From Parastagonospora avenae f. sp. tritici 18332-5 (Eukaryota; Ascomycota; Dothideomycetes; Pleosporales; Phaeosphaeriaceae): a DNA stretch of 64,000 nt. The translations under genes were made by a program, and so were the position numbers. Location of the stretch: NCBI GenBank assembly GCA_022559985.1, contig JAFJTR010000028.1, positions 62,001 to 126,000 of the forward strand. Direction: 5' to 3'. Below, piece by piece: positions 1 through 10,864 of the stretch. Below the pieces are notes generated by a model. The model saw nothing but the letters and a program-made list of their open reading frames with translations. It was not told where the DNA came from and searched no databases. Position 1 is the stretch's first letter; every line of letters begins with the position of its first letter.

Positions 1-748
1 ACAGTACCAATACAAGTGTATACGTATTGGACCATCGCAAAGCTACAGACTACGACATACCATCGTACTTACCTTGTCGGCCTGAAAATGCTTCCTGCCA
101 AATACATGTACATCAGTCTTGAGCTTTTTTCATCTGACAAACTAAACTTAGTGAGCAACGCGATAACCACAATGCAGAGAATTTGCTATTGATCTTGACA
201 TATCTGTTGGCACACTATGTATTTATACATGCTGTACTTCGAGGTCTCTCGTGTCTCGTTCGCTGCCTCACTTCTGAAGACGTATACATGATTCAGCTCA
301 AGCAGATAAAACTAGCACACATAATACCTGCACTTCGCTATTCAAATATGACGTTGCTGATTTCCATGGCAAGATTTAGAAGGAGAGTACAAACATTCTG
401 CCAGGGAGAGCACAAACATTCTGCCAGTACTGTTGCGTATTCACAAGGAAAAGCTCCTGATTGTTTGCGTTTGAAGCTTCAACTCTCTGTAACAAAGTGA
501 TAAAATAGGTTGTTCGAAGTGTCTTACCTTTGGGATGCACTGGAAATCACCAGAGAGTGGATTTGTAGCAGCTGACTATAAAGACTCGATTACAGCAATG
601 ATTGATAAGACATATACATAACACAGAACAGTAGTGTATATAACACTCCCCAAAGCCTACCAACCCAAAGTCAAAAAAGTTACAACATTGTCCCGGCATC
701 TTAAATCGAAGAAAAACGAAGCCAAAAGCAAAAAAGCATGATGCAAAT
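1..748. other. Gene-free left edge
   Basis: I see no convincing coding region here. Open frames are short and lack recognisable motifs. A short tandem repeat is listed separately. Confidence 0.5.
383..427. repeat. Short tandem repeat, 2 x 22 bp
   Basis: Two copies of a 22-bp unit differing at one base (383-404 and 406-427) are separated by one base. Each contains the string acaaacattctgccag. No function is apparent. Confidence 0.85.
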
Positions 749-838
749 TACGAGCGGGGAGGATCGAACTCCCGACCTTCTGCGCTTTATATCTTGGAGG
801 ATGTAAAGCAGACATCATAACCACTGGGATACTGTTAG
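749..838 (-). tRNA. tRNA-Val(UAC)-like gene with intron, probably degenerate
   Basis: Read on the minus strand, the 3' half is a canonical tRNA. The anticodon stem is TCTGC/GCAGA, the loop holds anticodon TAC, and an apparent 17-nt intron sits at the usual 37/38 position. The variable loop has 5 nt, and the T arm is GGGAG-TTCGATC-CTCCC. An A-box-like segment (tatcccagtgg) and a T6 run just downstream (about 732-737) fit a pol III unit. However, the 5' acceptor strand CTAACAG does not pair with the 3' strand CGCTCGT, and the D stem pairs poorly. It is therefore more likely a tRNA pseudogene or the head of a tRNA-derived element than a working tRNA. Confidence 0.5.
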
Positions 839-1432
839 GAAGAATTGGTGGAAGGAGACGAAGGGCAGACAAACCTAGACTACGCTCGCTGTTTAATTGT
901 GGCGATTTTGCAAATAAAAATGTATACAAAGTTAGTTGTCAGACGCCAGGAGGGGCTCGGGCTGGATACAAAAAGTGGCGGATGCGGGGCAGTGAGTGGG
1001 GTTGCACTATCGGCGGGTCTTTGGCATTTGGCGCGAAACGCCGACAGTTAGCTGTGGAACTAGACGTGAACACCGTGTAAAACATTGCGAATAAATTAGA
1101 AAGGATGAAGAACACTATGTGAACTCGTAGCCCAAGTATGTCGAGTAAGTTCGCTACCCCTGACTGCATCTGTCTAAATCAATGTCCAATGATACATTTC
1201 GAACCATGTTGCAAGACAGCATTTCGTGTGCAGCGAATATCATATTTGGAGAATAAGCATATAGTTTATCAAAGCAGAGCATCATTGAAACCATTCCTGG
1301 CCATCTCATGTGTCCAGTATTTCCGAGCATGCCAGCACTGCCCCGTCCCGCTGACTCCGTCTAACTCCGAACTCCAACCTCAGGCCTCCACGCATCATCC
1401 AGCCCTCCCACCACCCACCACCACCCCACAAA
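839..1432. other. Intergenic region upstream of the 1433 gene
   Basis: No gene is recognised. The last 100 bp becomes C-rich and continues into the C-rich 5' half of the next coding region. Confidence 0.5.
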
Positions 1433-2119
1433 ATGTCTCACAACCTCTTCACCAAAGCGCCCACCTTGCGCGCCGCCCTGCGCCGCGCGCAGCCACAGCT
1501 CCAAACCGCTCACTACCACTCCACCAACTCTCCCAAAATGCCCTCCGGCCCGCAACACCTGCGCACCCTCATCCGCCAAACCACCCTCCGCGCAAGCACA
1601 ACAACCCTCCAACGCACCTCCTATCCCGTCTCCCAACACTTCAACACGCGCCCCCGCACCCCCAGCCCCCCACCCCCGTACCAAACCCGCGGCCTCACCC
1701 TCCGCGCGCCCACCGACCACTGGACGCGCTTCAACACACCTTACACCCTCAGCTCCATCCGCACATTCACCTCCAGCCGCCCCGTAAAATTCGCCTCGGA
1801 GGCGCCCGCTAGCTCCTCAATACCGCCCGAAACACAAGCCCAGGTTGACGCGGTGATTGAGCAGATTGCCGACATGTACGGCACGGCGAAGGACGAGTTT
1901 GACATTGCGTGTGAGGAGAGCGAGAAGAATACGACGTATGCGCCGGACGATCGCGCGGCGGCGCGGGAGGAGTTGGATCGGCTGGTGGAGTATTATAATG
2001 GGGTGTTGGCGGGGGATAGGGTTATAGCGGAGGAGGTGAGGAGGAGGGTGGGAGGTAGGATTAGGGAATTGGTGGCGGGCGTGGAGAGGATGGAGGAGGA
2101 GGCGTTGCATGGGGACTGA
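1433..2119 (+). CDS. Hypothetical protein, possible mitochondrial presequence
   Basis: This is an intronless 228-codon frame preceded by the ATG context cacaaaATGTC. Residues 1-120 are rich in Arg, Ser, Thr and Pro with almost no acidic residues, as in a mitochondrial targeting region. The C-terminal 95 residues are acidic and probably helical, with a heptad-like run of Glu, Arg and Leu. I do not recognise a family. Composition changes sharply near 1830: the coding strand is very C-rich before and G-rich after. The gene is convergent with the Srs2-type helicase downstream. Function is unknown; the mitochondrial location is inference from composition alone. Confidence 0.6.
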   Translation: MSHNLFTKAPTLRAALRRAQPQLQTAHYHSTNSPKMPSGPQHLRTLIRQTTLRASTTTLQRTSYPVSQHFNTRPRTPSPPPPYQTRGLTLRAPTDHWTRFNTPYTLSSIRTFTSSRPVKFASEAPASSSIPPETQAQVDAVIEQIADMYGTAKDEFDIACEESEKNTTYAPDDRAAAREELDRLVEYYNGVLAGDRVIAEEVRRRVGGRIRELVAGVERMEEEALHGD

Positions 2120-2414
2120 GAGGGTGGATGGAGAGGGGGTGTATTACTGAGCGGATTCGCACAGGCAATGGCTATACAAGGATACGGAGCTAGTATGAAG
2201 ACACCGATTGTCTTCACGGATTGTACAACAGACTCATACTGTAAAGTACGAGATATTTCATGCACCGCATATCAAAGGCCGGTACAATAACAACGTATTT
2301 TCTACCACTGTGTCCTTGTTCGACCTATAAGTGCGATAGAAATGCTCGACACAAATCAACTCCGTCCCAATGCAATCATTACAATGCTACCACATAAAGC
2401 TCCAACTCCAAACC

Positions 2415-5400
2415 TCATGATGGCCGCGGCTTCGGCATCGAACTATGCTTCACGCTCCAACCCTGCATCGTCCTCCGAGTACCCAGTGTCTTCCTCTGTG
2501 CCGCTTGGCTCTGCACCTGGTTCATCGACGTAGTGTGAAACGTCGACGCGGCTCGCAAGCCAGATGCCGCCATAAACGAAGATGACTGCTTCACTGGACT
2601 CGGTGGGGCCTGATCTTGTTCATTACCGGTACTTGTACCAGTGGTGTCCTCCCAATCCGGCTTCACGGGTGAGCTCGACAGGAGCACGTATCTGGTATTC
2701 TCCATGTCCGGCGGTGGCTCACTCCGCTTAGGCTTGCTCGCCATGGGCCGATTCTGGAGTTTATAATTGGGAAGTCCGAGCGATTGGTAGGGCTTTGGTT
2801 GTCGTACGGTGGGAGACTGGACGTTGGAGATATCGTATAGCGGTGTGTTGCTCGACAGCGACGAGTGTGAGCGCTGTAACGATGCAGTGGGTAGAGGAGG
2901 CAATTCTTCCGTGTCTTCTGAAGGCGTGCTTACGGATCTTTTCATGAAGAAGTTCGTGATGGCGCCTTGGCCTGCTGCCCGAGGCTTAGTTTTCTTTGCT
3001 TGTGCAGGTTTTGATTCTGCTTTCTTGTCTTCCTGGTATGCTTTGCGTCCGTTTTCTGCATCATGTGCAGTAGCAAGCATGCGGACACGCTCTGCTTCTC
3101 GCTGCATAGCTTGTAGATCACCGAGGTCACGAGCGGTAGTGAAGCCTGGTTTTGCGCCGTGGATTGTGGTAGAGGCCATCGAGAAGCCCGAAGTCCTATT
3201 CATAGTTACCGCAACCGAATCGTGGGAATATGAAGTATTAGCATCAAGTTTTCGTCGCTTGAACCCAGTCTGGGCTGCGTCGCTGCTTGGACCAGATTTG
3301 TCGAACTTGTCATTCCAAGACGCACCCCACCCTGGGTCGTCACCGTCAATCTCCTCCCTAGTTGCAGGGTATAGGTCATCCTCCAGGCGCTCCAGAACGA
3401 CACGTGCAGTTTCGATGTTCTCGGCGGTCGGGCAAGGTCTGCGCAAGATCTTTGCCAGGTCTGGTATGGTCGATCGTTTGAAGGCGAAATCCGGTCCTCG
3501 CTGACTAAAATGCTTCTGTACACTCCTTTCTGAGATGAACTTTGACAACGTAGTTGTCTCTTGTCCCGATTGTCTGACAGGGCAACTCAGATACAGTAGA
3601 CCTTGCGCACGTGTCATACCAACATAGAGTAGCCGTCTTTCCTCATCGTGATCGTCTGCGCGCGAATGGGGTATCGAGCCTTCGTACATTGCGGGTAGGA
3701 ATACAACTGGCCACTCCAAGCCTTTGGCAGCATGTATCGTAGATATTGTGACCTGCTCAACCTCGCCGCCGTCCTGGTCTGCGAGACTCGAAAGAGTAAC
3801 GTTTGCGAGAAATTTCGACAGCACGTCGGCGGCTGTATCTTGTCGTTGTTCAATCCCCTCGACGACAGGTAGAGCATCGTCTGTGATTTCTTCTCCGCTA
3901 GCCAAAGCAGTAGCCATTTGCGTCGCTTGAGCAACAAGCTCCTCCACATTGTCCCACCGGTCTTTCCAATTCTCCTTGTGGGTTTGCTTCAGGTATGCCT
4001 CAAAAGAGATCTTCTGCAAGATATGGCCGATGAGCCCGTAGAGATCGCAGTGCTCACTTTTAGTGGGCAGCAATTTCTCTCTTGAGGTGAGAATAACATT
4101 GACGAATTGCTCGATACCTTTCTGGGCTTGGGTCGAGACCTTGGAATCGGCTCGTATCCGCCCTTGCGCAATGTCGAGCACGAGTTTCCACAGTGTGACT
4201 TTCTTTACTTCCGCCTCTTCGAGCAAGGCCTTGACTGTACTATCTCCTACTTTCCTGGAAGGCAGATTGATCACCCGTGCGACCGCATCGTTATGCTCTG
4301 GCTGACTGACCACGCGCAAATAGTCCAGTATGATCTTGATCTCCGCACGATCGAAGAACTTTATACCAGCGACCATTCTGTACGGCACTCCGGCTTTAGC
4401 CAAAGCTCTTTCCAGCTGTAGAGAGAGCTGACTGGAACGCAACAAGATGGCGTAGTCGTTATAATTCAGAAGACCGGCTGCAAGCGTTCTAGTCCGGACG
4501 ATCTCATCTACTATCCATTTTGCCTCGACTTGTGCTGACACGAGATGGCGTAGTGTTGGTGCTTCGCCCACTACATGCGTTGCTATTAGAGCCTTTTGTG
4601 GGCGACTTTCATCCTGCTCGATGACTGCCAGCGCTGAGTTGAGGATACATCCAGAAGACCGGTAGTTGTTCTCGAGATTGATCACAACGGATTCTGGGAA
4701 CTCGTCGCGCATGCGGAACAGGTTTTTGATCTCCGCTGCGCGGAAACTGTAGATGCTCTGGTCCGGATCTCCCACAATCGTAATCCGTCTAGTACTTTGG
4801 GCAAGGAGCTTCATCAGTTCGTATTGAATATTGTTGGTGTCTTGATATTCGTCGATAAGTACCGCCTGGATCGTCGAGACACAGGATGGACTCCTTCTCA
4901 GCAGCTCAACACAACGAACGAGGAGGTCATCATAATCGAGCAGATTGGCTGCTTTTAGATGCTCTTCATACGAAGAGTATACCGTGGCGAACTCATTGTC
5001 GTTGACATTCTTGCTAGTGGCGGCAAAAGCATCTGCGGTGACGCCCTTCGATTTGAGATTGGATATCCTGGAGCGAGCATGGCCCGGTTCGGTTGTGTAC
5101 TGATAACGTGTGACAATTCGCTTGATGATGGCTTTGCTGTCGTTCGTGTCGGCGATACCAAAGTTTTTGTCAATCCCGATTTCTTGTCCGTATCGGGAGA
5201 GGAAGCGGCGCGCAACAGAATGGAAGGTTCCCAGGATCAACTTGGCTTCGAGCTTGTCGCCAACAAATCCTTTGATGCGCTCCTTCATCTCCCTGGCCGC
5301 CTTGATGGTGAAAGTGCACACAATGATGTTCCATGGCTGCAAGCGCTCGTGGATAACGTGGTACGCGACACGCGCAGTGAGAGTCTTCGTCTTTCCAGAT

Positions 5401-5582
5401 CCCGGTGGCGCGAGAACCTGAACGACATTTGCGGGACTGGTGACCGCACTCCGCTGAGCGTCATTCAAGCCCTCCAGCAATGCATCCATGGGGTTGATAT
5501 TAGGACGCGGTACGTCCCGAATTGTGCTGGAGGGACGCGTTGTGAGAGGCGAACTAACAGGTCTCGGGAAACGCGCCCTCAC
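2415..5582 (-). CDS. SRS2: Srs2-type UvrD/Rep family DNA helicase
   Basis: This single-exon protein of 1055 residues is a superfamily 1A 3'-5' DNA helicase. The Walker A motif GSGKT lies at 61-65 and the Walker B motif DEYQD at about 244-248. Motif III-type GDPDQSIYSFR, the later ENNYRSS, and TIHAAKGLEW plus VGMTRA also match the UvrD/Srs2 family. In yeast, Srs2 strips Rad51 from single-stranded DNA and limits recombination at forks. The long C-terminal tail is disordered, as in Srs2. It contains QGAITNFF at 872-879, a canonical PCNA-interacting (PIP) box, directly after a basic stretch. Length is close to yeast Srs2 (about 1170). It could instead be named a generic UvrD helicase, but the tail and domain order favour Srs2. 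A more internal Met at 32 is also possible as a start. Confidence 0.9.
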   Translation of the reverse strand: MRARFPRPVSSPLTTRPSSTIRDVPRPNINPMDALLEGLNDAQRSAVTSPANVVQVLAPPGSGKTKTLTARVAYHVIHERLQPWNIIVCTFTIKAAREMKERIKGFVGDKLEAKLILGTFHSVARRFLSRYGQEIGIDKNFGIADTNDSKAIIKRIVTRYQYTTEPGHARSRISNLKSKGVTADAFAATSKNVNDNEFATVYSSYEEHLKAANLLDYDDLLVRCVELLRRSPSCVSTIQAVLIDEYQDTNNIQYELMKLLAQSTRRITIVGDPDQSIYSFRAAEIKNLFRMRDEFPESVVINLENNYRSSGCILNSALAVIEQDESRPQKALIATHVVGEAPTLRHLVSAQVEAKWIVDEIVRTRTLAAGLLNYNDYAILLRSSQLSLQLERALAKAGVPYRMVAGIKFFDRAEIKIILDYLRVVSQPEHNDAVARVINLPSRKVGDSTVKALLEEAEVKKVTLWKLVLDIAQGRIRADSKVSTQAQKGIEQFVNVILTSREKLLPTKSEHCDLYGLIGHILQKISFEAYLKQTHKENWKDRWDNVEELVAQATQMATALASGEEITDDALPVVEGIEQRQDTAADVLSKFLANVTLSSLADQDGGEVEQVTISTIHAAKGLEWPVVFLPAMYEGSIPHSRADDHDEERRLLYVGMTRAQGLLYLSCPVRQSGQETTTLSKFISERSVQKHFSQRGPDFAFKRSTIPDLAKILRRPCPTAENIETARVVLERLEDDLYPATREEIDGDDPGWGASWNDKFDKSGPSSDAAQTGFKRRKLDANTSYSHDSVAVTMNRTSGFSMASTTIHGAKPGFTTARDLGDLQAMQREAERVRMLATAHDAENGRKAYQEDKKAESKPAQAKKTKPRAAGQGAITNFFMKRSVSTPSEDTEELPPLPTASLQRSHSSLSSNTPLYDISNVQSPTVRQPKPYQSLGLPNYKLQNRPMASKPKRSEPPPDMENTRYVLLSSSPVKPDWEDTTGTSTGNEQDQAPPSPVKQSSSFMAASGLRAASTFHTTSMNQVQSQAAQRKTLGTRRTMQGWSVKHSSMPKPRPS

Positions 5583-6626
5583 GTGGAGATAAGATAAGCC
5601 GAGTCTCTTCTTTCACACCACCACCTCAAAGCACCCTCACACACCTTATCAATGAATAACGGTCAGCCTTGAAATCTGACTGGAAAGCTCAATGCGCAGG
5701 GAAAACGACAGTAGGACCGAGAATGCTAATGCTAAGTATGTGCATGGCAATTCAGAGGGATGGCCTTCCCGATCCAAGAGGTTGAGATGCATGGACTTTG
5801 TGCTTGCTACATATATCTATGTAATGACTATCGGATTCGAGAATATTGCCCGCAGCTTTGCATCTGATGTTTCATGACCTTTTCCATCATCCAATCTGTG
5901 TACGATCAGGCATCGCTGTGGTCCACCTGCCTCTGCACGCCTTACATCGCCTCGACGGGAATGTCACTACTGACAGTCTATGAATTTGGATGAAATATGA
6001 AGGGAGAACGCGACAGGAAATAAATAGGGTATACGCAGAAGTTCAGTACATGAATGTTGGTGATCGCTCGTTGTTGAATCAGTTCGGAGCAAGGCGATGA
6101 GGGTGCGTGCGAGCAAGCGCGCCTCGATGGCGCGCTCCAGATGCCAGCGATGCCAGCGCTGCAAAAGTATATAGCCTTTTGCAGCGCCTCTTGCCAGCCT
6201 CCAAATCTTCAGCACGACATGTTAGCATGCCTTCGCGGCAAGCTTCTTCTTAAGTGAAACCTTTGGGTGCTGCCACAGGCTCGGTCGACTTGTGGCGATC
6301 CTTCTTCGGATGCCCTTGTCGCCTCTTTCGGCACGTACAACCTGAGGGGATATCCATGTCGAATGACTCTTCTAAAGAGGCCCCTATTGCCTGTGGTTGC
6401 AGCGGAAGTGTGGTAGACGCGGGCGTGGTACAGCTGCGAATTGTTGACCTTGGCTGCGACCATTCCGTAAAGTGCCACGAACCACTCGGGTCTGATATAT
6501 CGTCGCTTTGGCTTGCACGCCCAGACTCTTGGTCCTATGGGATGATGCAGGATCCATCGAGAGCTCCTCCTCAAAGGTGTTGCTGATGGTTTGGAAGGGT
6601 ATTGCTTCAAATGAGACGTTTCCTTC
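5583..6626. other. Intergenic region between SRS2 and the Arg/Ser-rich gene
   Basis: About 1 kb without a recognisable gene. It contains the promoter of the helicase gene and the 3' flank of the next minus-strand gene. Short open frames here have no family features. Confidence 0.5.
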
Positions 6627-7628
6627 TCATCGTCGCGAACGCCTTGGCTGAGTGCTAGGCTCCCCAGACGTCGTGCCATACCCAGCCGAAGTTTGTGAGC
6701 TGCTCACACAGTCCCATGAAAACGGAATCTGATTGGCAGGAATTGCAACACCTTCGTAACGCCTCAGTCGATCACGTCGCGGCGGTGGCGACGGCTGTGC
6801 GAAAGCTTCTCTACGGACATTTTCAAGGGCTTGATTAGTGGCAGCGAGGACAGCAAAGCGCCGATCAGGTACGCGACGAGCGGTCGTGTTCGGCGTTCGC
6901 GAACGAGCTTGGCGGGAGGGGGACGCGTCGCGCTCATGCTGACGCGAACTTCTACGACGATTCTGAGAGCGTGGAGTTGGGGTATCAGACGGTGTCTGTG
7001 GAGAGCGGTGGTGACGCGACGAGCGATGGCTGCGAGGAGAAGAGTCCAGGGTTTGATAGTTACGATGCTCGCGTTTTGGTGTTTTCGGTGGAGAGGGCGC
7101 GAAGAGCGACCATCCCCTCGAAGGTTCGGGACGAAGATTCTTTTTGGATTTCGAGTGTCGCGGAGGGTCTCGCTTGGCTCCGCGACCACGTAGGGTGGTT
7201 TGCGACGTGCGTTTTGGGTGCCGTTGCCTCTGGTGTGTGCTTCGTTGAGGACGTGGGTTTAGCAAAGCTTCCTGCGAAGAGTTCGTGCTACCAGGCTCCA
7301 CTGAACGATGCCACATATCGGGCACCTGGACATTCAAAGACGGCCTGTACAAATCACGACTTTGGTAGGCGTCACCGTGGTACTGTTGCGTCCTCGGACG
7401 ATGCTCTTCCTTCTCACGCCGCGATGAGCGCGGACTCGTGCCTTCTCCCGACCTTCTCTTCCTATGCATTTCACTCGATCTACGCTTCTCAGAGACATCT
7501 GCGACGACTGCCTTGCCCTTTCCATGGAGTGGCTCGTCCAGCACATCCCTCCTCTTCTTCTCGCCCGAAGATGACGAATTCGGACGCTTTTTCTTGCTCG
7601 AAAGACCAAAGCTGAAACACCAGCACAT
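6627..7628 (-). CDS. Hypothetical Arg/Ser-rich basic protein
   Basis: The frame encodes 333 residues from the ATG at 7628. The N terminus reads MCWCFSFGLSSKKKRP: two cysteines and aromatic residues followed by a basic run. The rest is low-complexity, dominated by Arg, Ser, His and Pro, with many RRS, SPS and TP dipeptides that could be phosphosites. A short less-biased segment near the C terminus (RFAVLAATNQALENVRREAF) looks helical. No domain is recognised. The protein is probably disordered and possibly nuclear, but that is inferred from composition. The gene is real only if the uninterrupted frame is not chance; the opposite strand also has sizeable open frames. Confidence 0.5.
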   Translation of the reverse strand: MCWCFSFGLSSKKKRPNSSSSGEKKRRDVLDEPLHGKGKAVVADVSEKRRSSEMHRKRRSGEGTSPRSSRREKEEHRPRTQQYHGDAYQSRDLYRPSLNVQVPDMWHRSVEPGSTNSSQEALLNPRPQRSTHQRQRHPKRTSQTTLRGRGAKRDPPRHSKSKKNLRPEPSRGWSLFAPSPPKTPKREHRNYQTLDSSPRSHRSSRHHRSPQTPSDTPTPRSQNRRRSSRQHERDASPSRQARSRTPNTTARRVPDRRFAVLAATNQALENVRREAFAQPSPPPRRDRLRRYEGVAIPANQIPFSWDCVSSSQTSAGYGTTSGEPSTQPRRSRR

Positions 7629-9502
7629 AGCGACCAAGGCTCAAGTCTCGGATCGCTATGCGCTCAAGATTTGCGACTCGTGGCGGGGTTGGAATATGTG
7701 GTTACTAGACCGCATGTATAGGCCGAAGTTCGGGGCTGCAAATGCGAATATCTCGGCAATGAGGGATGCAAGGTGGTACTTAAAGAAGCGCAAGATGAAC
7801 CAATGACTACAACAAGGACTCGCGCGTTTCATGCAAGGGATAAACGGTAGCTGACTGGAGCAAGAGAAGAAGAGGCTTGGATATTATGATCTCATGTGAA
7901 GACAAAGGGCGATTACGGCCTAGCAAGGGAGCAAGTGTGCACCGCAGTTGCGGCGTCGACGCCAAAATTCCAATAACGCTATGCGACAGCATGGCCTGGT
8001 GCTAAAACAGGAATGGGCCTCGTTCAAGGTACCTTGTAATTGTGGGTTGCGCTCCAATCAGAGGGGACCCTACCTGATGGTGTGCGAGAAAGTGACTGAT
8101 TCGCAGTTTGCGGAGGGTGGCTTACTGGTCCACATGACACACCCGGCAACAGCTGATCGACTCATGATCTGGCGCATTGCAGCCGTCGAATGTTGTGGTA
8201 TGGGCATGTAGGACATTGGAATTGTCGGCTGGAGCGGGAGGGACGTCTTATATGTCAAATCTGGTCTCTTTGTGGCGATTCTTGCCCTTCAGGTGCGACT
8301 TTCATGCGTACCTGCGTCGCTTGCTACGTGGCACCTGTGCTGTACAGAACAGCGGCGGGACGGCGCGGCGCGATCCTGGGTGCATTCGACGACGATGCTG
8401 CAAGGGATCTAGTGGGGTGTTCTCATGTGACAGTGTGTGCTAGCTGCAGGTTAGAGTCAGGATGAAGAGCGTCAGCTGAGCCTAGGTTCCTTATCGCCTC
8501 GTTATCGGGCCGCCTGCGACGTCATTGGTACAATTTGGCCCCACTTCGCACACGACGGGTGAATGATGGCTGCTGCCAACCTCGAACAGCCCCAAGAGTT
8601 TCGGCCTTTTCCACCAAAATCCTTCGCACGGCCGCGGGACAGTGCATATCCTGCTTCGTCCCGGCTTACTTTGCATAATAGCCTTCGTAGGCATCCGCTT
8701 CGCCTCGATTGCTAGCCAAAGGGTGTTGGTGGAGGCACGGTAGGGCGAAAGCGATCAGCCAATCATTGTGCCAAGGCCGCTCTTCTTCCAAATATTGTGG
8801 CGTCCGTCCAACAAGTCTCGGAACTTTGTACGCTCGATTTCCGGAACAGGAGTACTCGCGAGAACGATGTCGGCGGTGCCGTAATGTTGGTCCTGCCTTA
8901 GGTGTCCTTGATTCAATCCATTCCGACGATGACGATTTGTTTGGCACTTGAGGGCAGGAACGCACTAGATGAATTATGAAGGATCTTCGCGCAATGCATG
9001 TAATTCACTGTACCTATCCGCATTTCGGAATAATGAAGAGGGTCAAGATGTCTTGGAAACGCTCTTAGCAACGTTACATCCAACACACTCTTCTCTGAGC
9101 TGGAAGCTTCCCTTTGTGCACTCTGACAGCGTCTAGAATTCACCGATATGTTTAGTGGTACGACATAATCCACTGGCTGGATCACGAATTGCATTTATGT
9201 CTGACATTATCGGTCACTTAGGCGCCTAGACAGCCTTCTTCGTTAGAAACAGGGCCTTTATTAGCTACAGCACTAGAACCATAGTCACCTTCAAATAGGT
9301 GTTTTCCATAATCTGAAATAACCTTGGGTAACGTCGAGACTCATCAATTCGGAGATATTCGCGGCTCAGATGGAAGCGCCGGGTGACTTTACCCCACTGT
9401 CGTCATGTCGCGATCTCGTACGCCGCTACAGCAAAATGCTTCTGTAAACACAATCGTGCTAGAATTTTACCCAGTCTCCAAAACGACACAAGCTTTTTCA
9501 CG
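7629..9502. other. Gene-poor stretch, 1.9 kb
   Basis: Several open frames under 100 codons exist on both strands, none with a recognisable motif or consistent splice pattern. I see no gene, RNA or transposon remnant that I can support. Confidence 0.45.
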
Positions 9503-10605
9503 ATGCCTATCCTTGCACAGAACCCCACGGACCGGGTCATCCTTGGGCTGATGACCTTCGGTACGAGCATCTCCACGATTTCTAGGCCGGTCCTTAGCTA
9601 ACCAACTTCAAGGTCCCAATGAGTCCGATGGGGCAAGAATGACATCTCTTGAAGAGTTTAACAAGCATCTCGATCATTTCCAATCGAAAGGCTATAATGA
9701 AGTCGACACTGCGCGCATGTATGTTGGTGGCGCACAGGAAGCATGGACACGCGATGCGAAATGGAAAGACCGTGGTCTCACTCTAGCAACGAAGGTTTAT
9801 CCCGTCGAGCCGGGAACGCACAAGCCGGAAAAGCTGAAGGAATTGTTTTCGACATCGCTAAAAGAGCTTGACACGGACGCTGTCGACATATTCTACCTTC
9901 ACGCGCCCGATCATTCCACCCCCTTTGAGGAAACGCTGGGCGCAATTAATGAGCTTCATAAGCAGGGAAAGTTCGTCCAGCTCGGCCTTTCGAACTTCGC
10001 TGCGTGGGAAGTCGCGGAAGTCTGGAATATTTGCAACGAAAGAGGCTGGGTGAAGCCCACAGTCTATCAGGCCATGTACAACGCGATCAGTAAGTCTACC
10101 CAGATCGCATCTCAATGAGATCTGGGACTAAAGCCATACAGCACGCGCCATCGAGCCTGAACTGATTCCCTGCTGCCGAAAGTACAAGATTGACATTGTC
10201 ATCTACAATCCGCTTGCCGGTGGGCTCTTCAGCGGTAAGATCAAATCTGCGGACATCGCACCCTCCGAGGGCCGGTTCGCCCAAAACTCAAAGATTGGCG
10301 AGATGTATCGCACGCGTTATTTCAAGGACTCCAACTTTGAAGCGCTTCGCATGATGGAGGAGGTAGCACAGAAGCACAGCTTGACGTTGCTTGAGATTGC
10401 GTTGAGGTGGTGCATTCACCACTCGCAACTGAAAACGAGGGCGAAGGGCGGAAATGATGGTGTTATCATTGGTGTGAGCAGCTTTGCCCAGTTGGAGAGC
10501 AACTTGGCGGATTTAGAGAAGGGACCATTGCCTGAGGAAGTCGTGAAGGCGCTAGATGAGGCATGGATGATTGCAAAGGCGACAGCACCGGTTTACTTCC
10601 GTTAA
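9503..10605 (+). CDS. Aldo/keto reductase, AKR7 (aflatoxin aldehyde reductase) type
   Basis: Three exons (9503-9560, 9613-10089, 10142-10605) with two 52-bp GT-AG introns give 332 residues. Splicing intron 1 creates the AKR7 hallmark MTFGPNESDGARM. The catalytic set of the aldo/keto reductase barrel is visible: Asp and Tyr in DTARMY, Lys in ATKVYP, and His in YLHAPD. The NADPH-binding C-terminal part includes IGVSSFAQLESNL. Members reduce aldehydes and dialdehydes with NADPH in the cytosol; the substrate here is unknown. The gene is tail-to-tail with the monooxygenase-decarboxylase fusion gene, 259 bp away, and opens a block of oxidative genes. The family assignment is firm. Confidence 0.93.
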
Positions 10606-10864
10606 GAACGGGACACGAAGGGACTGGAGAGTGGATATTGATAGTGCCCATACTTTGCGCGCTCTTCCGGGCATGTTAGAGACTATCTAACAAGCTATGC
10701 AATAGCCTGTATAGCTTCAAAAGCTCATCAAACCATAATTTATATCTAAAGTGACCTCGAATATATACAGCTCTAGATATCGCTATGCCTCTACTCTTCA
10801 CTACAAGAGCGCGCAAACAGGCACGGACTACTGTATATCTACTGCAGTACAATCCCCTCGCAGT

